A DNA stretch of 64,000 nucleotides from Oryzias latipes (taxonomy: Eukaryota; Chordata; Actinopteri; Beloniformes; Adrianichthyidae). The notes under the pieces were generated by a model. That model was not told where the DNA came from. It was given only the letters and a program-made list of their open reading frames with translations, and made no database searches. Where the stretch lies: the NCBI RefSeq assembly GCF_002234675.1, contig NC_019872.2:12149950-12213949 (forward strand), written 5' to 3'. The position numbers and the translations under genes are program-made. Below are positions 47,377-64,000 of this stretch, in pieces (within the stretch, counting starts at the first letter, position 1; the number at the start of each line of letters is the position of its first letter).

Positions 47377-47935
47377 TCATTTAAAAGTAAATTCTGCCCT
47401 ACGTTCCTTTTTAAGAAAATGGTCTGTGACCCTCGTACCAACTAGGAATCTTTTCAAGTGACTTGACCAGTGTCTTCTCAATGGCCTGAGTCGCTTTAAC
47501 CCTTGTGCTATCCAAGGCACTTTAACATTGGGAGTTGGGTCATTTAGACCCACTAGACAGTACTGTGAACCTTTTTTCTTCAATGATTTGTGAACCTCAC
47601 TGGTGTCCATGGATTCCATGAAATCTTTCTACCTTTATCCACCTTTGTCATGGTAGGGAGAACAGGTCAAAGTAAGGGTGGGGTCATGTAAGATAGCACG
47701 TGGGTTAAACAGGAGAAGCTCCTTTCTACACCTGCAGATGTAGCTCCAATTGTTGCCACTAATGAGAACAGTTTGTAAAGCTGAGGCATTGGACTGTCCA
47801 ACTCCATGTCTTTACGGAACACCAAGTAATCACACAGCTTTCCCCTGTTACCCTGCAGGTCCTGATCTGAATACAGGACTTGAAGTTCTGACCTCAGTTT
47901 TTCTGAATCAAAGTGAAGAATGAACGATCTAAAAA
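47377..47935 (-). pseudogene. hAT-family transposase C-terminal remnant
   Basis: Reading down from about 47935: LHFDSEKLRSELQVLYSDQD, then LCDYLVFRKDMELDSPMPQL, YKLFSLVATIGATSAGVERS and FSCL. Here the MITE interrupts; beyond it come AIEKTLVKSLEKIPSWYEG and, after a shift, VTDHFLKKERRAEFTFK. The order and motifs (LY.L..LVATIGATSAGVERSFS and the late KKERR) are those of hAT dimerisation domains. MITE insertion plus frameshifts make it dead. Confidence 0.75.
47500..47704 (-). mobile_element. piggyBac-type MITE, copy 3 (inside the hAT element)
   Basis: A 205-bp copy in inverse orientation, with TTAA on both sides (47496-47499 and 47705-47708). Removing it together with one TTAA restores continuity of the flanking hAT sequence, so the hAT insertion is older. 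Confidence 0.9.
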
Positions 47936-48291
47936 AAAAAATAAACTCCGTAAAACTGAAACAAGGAATGGGGTGTGTAATTGTGTGAAATGTATGATGG
48001 AAATCAAGCAATTTCGCCAAACAAAACCGTTCAAAGCAGCCCCATTGATGTCAATGGATGCTGGGCCTCGCTGTGACGCTGCTGGAATGTATGAGAAGGA
48101 AATCGAGTCAGTCGACCTGCTATATGTAACTGATTCTGAACGAACTCATCTTTGAGACGAACGTTTGAACGCATTTTTAGTCAATAAAATGTTAAAACAA
48201 TAGTACATATTTGACCATTAATTTTGTGACATTATGAGGGAAGCCGAGCTTACCTTGCAGTCTTGAAGAAATCGCCACTGATACATATATG

Positions 48292-48296
<5 letters not shown>

Positions 48297-48356
<60 letters not shown>
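48297..48356. repeat. (TA)n microsatellite
   Basis: About 25 TA units directly to the right of the hAT element; the AT-rich target may have been part of the same tract as 47130-47290 before insertion. Confidence 0.9.
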
Positions 48357-48357
<1 letters not shown>

Positions 48358-49001
48358 CATACATATATTTGTATATATTACGTGTTATTGTTGTCTCATC
48401 TGAAGAGGGGCCTTATAATGTATGAAAAAAATGTTGGTCTAGCTTAGGAAATTATTATTATTATTTTGGCTCAAGACCTGTCAAAATGTCCACCCTGTGA
48501 GTATAGTCATAGTCTTTGGAAGGCACAGTTTTTCTAATCGTTGCATTTTATACTAGTGTAAATGTCCGTAACTTTATTGTCCAAATTTTTTAGAAGAAAA
48601 TATGTGTAAAAAAATGTTATACTGGAAGGAGATATTTACTTATTAAGGGTAAAATCTAATTTCAACACTTGACTTTTATTTTGTAAGGGAGTATCAATGG
48701 AATTAGGGCAAAATTTAAGTGATTTTATTAAGTAAACTCAATTCCTACAGTCAACATTTACTAACAAATCTATGCATGCCATTGAACCTATCTAATCTAA
48801 ACTGAGCGTTAACAAATAAATGCATTTTCAATTCAAAATAAATATTGGAAATACATTAATTTAGGCCTCTCGTGTCCCCCTGTTGTCATGTGTCCACCCT
48901 GTTACTTTGCAAAAAGGTATACTGACATTTTAAGCTAAAGCAAGACAATGCTACTAATGTGATGAACAATCAGCTTGGACACTACATTTGCACATTTTTA
49001 T

Positions 49002-49206
49002 CCCTTGTGCCGTCTTAGATGACCCCACCCTTACATTGACGTGTTCTCCCCACCATGACAAAGGTGGATAAAGGTAGAAAGATTTCATGTAATCCATGGA
49101 CACCAGTGAAGATCACAAATCATTGAAGAACAAAGGTTCAGAGCACTGTCTAGTGGGTCTAGATGACCCCACTCCCAATGTTAAAGTGCCTAGGATAGCA
49201 CAAGGG
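49002..49206 (+). mobile_element. piggyBac-type MITE, copy 4
   Basis: Begins CCCTTGTGCCGTCTTAG and ends CTAGGATAGCACAAGGG, with TTAT at the left and TTAA at the right (49207-49210). Same orientation as copies 1 and 2. Confidence 0.87.
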
Positions 49207-49210
49207 TTAA

Positions 49211-51048
49211 CCCATATTTAAACATTTTTTAAATGTAAATAAGGCTAAAAGGGTTATGCTTTTTTGCATCCATAAAACTGCTCTAAAAACACTGAAAAAG
49301 GGTTGATATTAGTGGTTCTTACTATACTTCTTAATGATGGTTTTCCTTCCCAAAATATGGAGACATCTGGGACTAAGGGAATAGTCAGGGTGCGTTTTCA
49401 GAGGAACTTTATCAGGAGACTTTATCAGACAGTTGAATCCGGGACACAATTTATTTTAAAAACTCTAAAATGCAATATTCAAACATTTATTGACAGAAAT
49501 GACAAATAAGACCAGACAACAATGTTGACAAATCTAGAATTTTTACAAATTTGTTGTATTTCTATTTCTAAAAACACAAAAACATGCTTAGTGTATTTCT
49601 TCCTAAAGAATAGTGATTATTTTTACACTGCTTTCTTTAAGTTATCATGTCAAAATGGTTTGATCCATTGATGATCTGTTTACAGACAAAAAATGGATTG
49701 TTTTATTATCAAAGTACCAATTGAAAAAAACTTTTTAAAAATATTATGTAAACCAAAAATTCAGCATCTTTTAGGATTTAATCATTTTGCTGTTGGTTTA
49801 TTTTCTAAACTTTTCTAAAAAAAAAAAACAACAACTTTAAACTGTAAGAAAACTTCGGTTCGGTTTCCTTTGCAGCTCTTCAATCTTAATGTTCCTTTAA
49901 ATTTCTTGTTGTGACATTAGGACTTTTCTAAACTGATCCCATCAGATAGATGATGAAGTCAGTTACCTTATCAGGTTGGCTGTTTGTTTACATTCATGGA
50001 AAGATTTGGGGCAAAAACCTCTGGGATTTAAGTTTAGAAAATAAAAATGATATAATGTTCTTGACTTTTTTTCTTTGAAATTGTGAAAATAATATTGAAT
50101 TTTAGAAAAGTCTTTTAGACGTGACAAGAATCAATGAAAATGTGTTGATAGAAACAAAAGCCATACATTATAAAAGGAGCTAATCAGCTTGATAAATGTG
50201 TTGAGAGGCTGTTGATGAAACAATGGCTGCTGATTAATTAAAAGAGTTCTCCAACTTGCAATGCAAAGAAGAGATAAAAGGTTGTTTTTTCCTCACTTAA
50301 ATCAGATGATTTGACCATAGTAACAAAAAACAGAGTGTTGATGCTCACTCACTCACTGATGGATCTGGTTATTGATCAAAAGCTGGAACAGACTCGGGAA
50401 CATGTCGGGACAGAAAGGAAGCTTCCAACCTGAAAAACAGGATCTTGATCTTTTTACTAAAAAGACAAAACAAAAGGGCCTGAAGGAACCTTTCAATCAT
50501 AAAAGACGACACGTGCCAGGGCATGCAGATCAAGATGTGCAGAAGTGTGGCCATAAAATCTGTCATAAACCAACGCAGATTGCATAAGTGAATCCTGCAG
50601 GGACATCAGAACCAGTGTGAGAAAATAAACCTGCTGCCCCAAGTCTGTGACTGAAACATGAGCGCAGTCAGTAAACAACAAGCAGTAAACAGCTGATATA
50701 ACATCTGGAACTGCGTCAGCGCTCTCCTGCTCCATCAATACCTCGAATTGATTCACGGGAACTCCAATACCTGCAGAGGTGCACCCATCCTCTCCTTTTC
50801 CTGCCCATCCTTCCCTCCCTCCACACACTTTTCTATCAAACCTTCCAGTCCCGTTTGCTTCTTTTAATCTTCTCATTTCCTGTCTGTGCGAGGTTGTCAA
50901 CAGCTCTTTTCTCTAAAGGCTGATCCCAGGCGAGTATAGGGTCCACAGATGTTGCCGTCTTTCTACTATCTCGGAGATAAGCCTTCAAAATTGATGGCGA
51001 AGGCCGTCAATAGGGGGCGCCATGGGAGGGTCCTGAGTGTGCCACAAG
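49211..51048. other. spacer upstream of slc43a2
   Basis: AT-rich to about 50300, then more mixed sequence. No exon or known repeat could be recognised. The open frame at 50493-50900 (minus) lacks homology and splice context. The last few hundred bases should contain slc43a2 upstream regulatory sequence. Confidence 0.5.
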
Positions 51049-51146
51049 TATATAAATGTGGATTTTTTCCCCAAAAACCTGCCATCAAGAGCCAACAGCA
51101 GACTAGAGAGGTGGGAGCTGGACAGTCCTGCTTGCAGCCCTGAAAG
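51049..51146 (+). promoter_or_regulatory. slc43a2: slc43a2 TATA box and probable noncoding first exon
   Basis: TATATAAAT at 51049-51057 is a good TATA box. About 30 bp downstream transcription would begin near 51080, and AAAG|GTGAGAGC at about 51145 gives a consensus donor for a short noncoding exon. Acceptors CTCTTCACAG (ending near 51690) or TTGTCTTCAG (ending near 51811) could join it to the exon with the ATG. Inferred from signals only. Confidence 0.5.
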
Positions 51147-51827
51147 GTGAGAGCATTTATGGACATTAAAGACTCATTTAGAACTATTTTCTATTCAAAT
51201 GCATCCGTTTTCTTGGTAGATCTTTTCTTTTCTTTTAAAGGTTTTAAAACAAACAAATACGATTTGTCTTCTTTTAAGCCACTTGTTTACTGAGTCAGCA
51301 GCTAATTGCAGCTATAATTTGTTGCTTGGATGGACTCAAAAGGATGAAAGAGGGGCAATTGTTTGAGAAGGGGGGAACAAGGGAGTCCCATTTTCCAGTT
51401 CGGGCCGGTTTGTTGATGATATTTCTGTTCTTGCCATCCACAATCTGATGCAAACTCTTTGCTCTGATGGTGGAAAAATGTAATGATTTGCAGCAAAACT
51501 GTTAATAATTTACTTTTTTTTTGACGTGTTAAAGTGGTTTGAAGGAAGATTTTACATTTACCCCTTCATTTCACCCAGTTCACCTCAGTGGTTTTGATCT
51601 CACAAGAGTTTCTTGCCCCTCCTTGATTTTCCTGAAAGGGTTACAACATCACCAACTCCCCCCTCCCTGTTGCACTTCTCTCTTCACAGATAAATGATCC
51701 TTCGCCCTTCGTTCTGAGCGGCAGTCAGAGAAGGCTCTCGCCACTCTCCCAGCTTCCCCCGGCTCCTTCACCTCTGCTCTCCGCTCCTTTTTTTTGTTTG
51801 CTTGTCTTCAGTTTCCCCTCTTCAACC

Positions 51828-63889
<12,062 letters not shown>

Positions 63890-64000
63890 GTGAGCAACCA
63901 ACCTCAACTTCCTCTTTTAAAGATCCACTCAGTGTTTTTAAACAGTTTCTGATAGCAATTTTCTGATAATGGAGGACATTCACAAGGAACATTAAGCATA

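Larger units (their letters stand above)
47310..48280 (-). mobile_element. defective hAT transposon interrupted by a piggyBac-type MITE
   Basis: Ends CAGTGGCGG and CGCCACTG are inverted copies. ATACATAT follows the right end and the same 8 bp occurs just left of the left end (offset by 8 nt, in AT-rich sequence), consistent with a hAT 8-bp duplication. The interior encodes the C-terminal hAT dimerisation region on the minus strand, and the MITE at 47500-47704 splits it. The N-terminal and catalytic parts of the transposase are missing. Confidence 0.72.

Noticed and set aside
50493..50900. 135-codon minus-strand frame upstream of slc43a2.
   Set aside because: No homology, no splice partners, and typical chance length for this composition.

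Overview
The window is nuclear DNA from a ray-finned fish, most likely a teleost. Four multi-exon vertebrate genes with GT-AG introns can be read, their protein sequences track the human orthologues closely, and the introns hold typical fish repeats (a tRNA-derived SINE, L2-type tails, short inverted-repeat elements, Harbinger, hAT, piggyBac-type and Penelope-like remnants). The species cannot be fixed from sequence alone. Gene names rest on recalled family sequences; no database search was possible.

Layout from left to right. (1) About 205-10913, minus strand: ltn1 (listerin, the E3 ligase of ribosome-associated quality control). 25 coding exons are present, from the start codon to about residue 1398; the C-terminal exons with the RWD-like and RING domains lie beyond the left edge. 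(2) 10914-14258: spacer with the ltn1 promoter and the presumed long 3' UTR of the next gene. (3) 14259-23515, minus strand: complete tmem135, 15 coding exons, 470 aa. A defective 1.47-kb Harbinger transposon sits in its second intron. (4) 23516-27031: spacer between divergently transcribed genes, holding a piggyBac-type MITE and a decayed tandem array of about 130-177 bp per unit. (5) 27032-46537, plus strand: complete multicopper ferroxidase, best described as hephaestin-like (hephl1-like), 21 coding exons, 1103 aa, with a GPI-signal-like tail joined through two consecutive 15-nt microexons. (6) 46538-51048: spacer with AT microsatellites and a hAT remnant that was itself hit by a piggyBac-type MITE. 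(7) 51828-63889, plus strand: the first 10 coding exons (473 residues) of slc43a2 (LAT4), running off the right edge; a TATA box and probable noncoding first exon lie near 51050-51145.

The four genes have unrelated jobs (nascent-chain quality control, peroxisome/mitochondrion membrane biology, iron oxidation at the cell surface, neutral amino-acid export), so this is a stretch of synteny rather than a functional cluster. All exon joins were done by hand and keep a single open frame through every splice.

Most of the remaining sequence is intron and repeat. The points most worth a second look are the paired microexons and possible secreted/anchored switch at the end of the ferroxidase gene, the Harbinger copy whose two opposing genes have been brought together by an internal deletion, the inverted-duplicated Penelope-like 3' end, and a short retroposon with a clear 17-bp target duplication and a second copy with the same 5' end.
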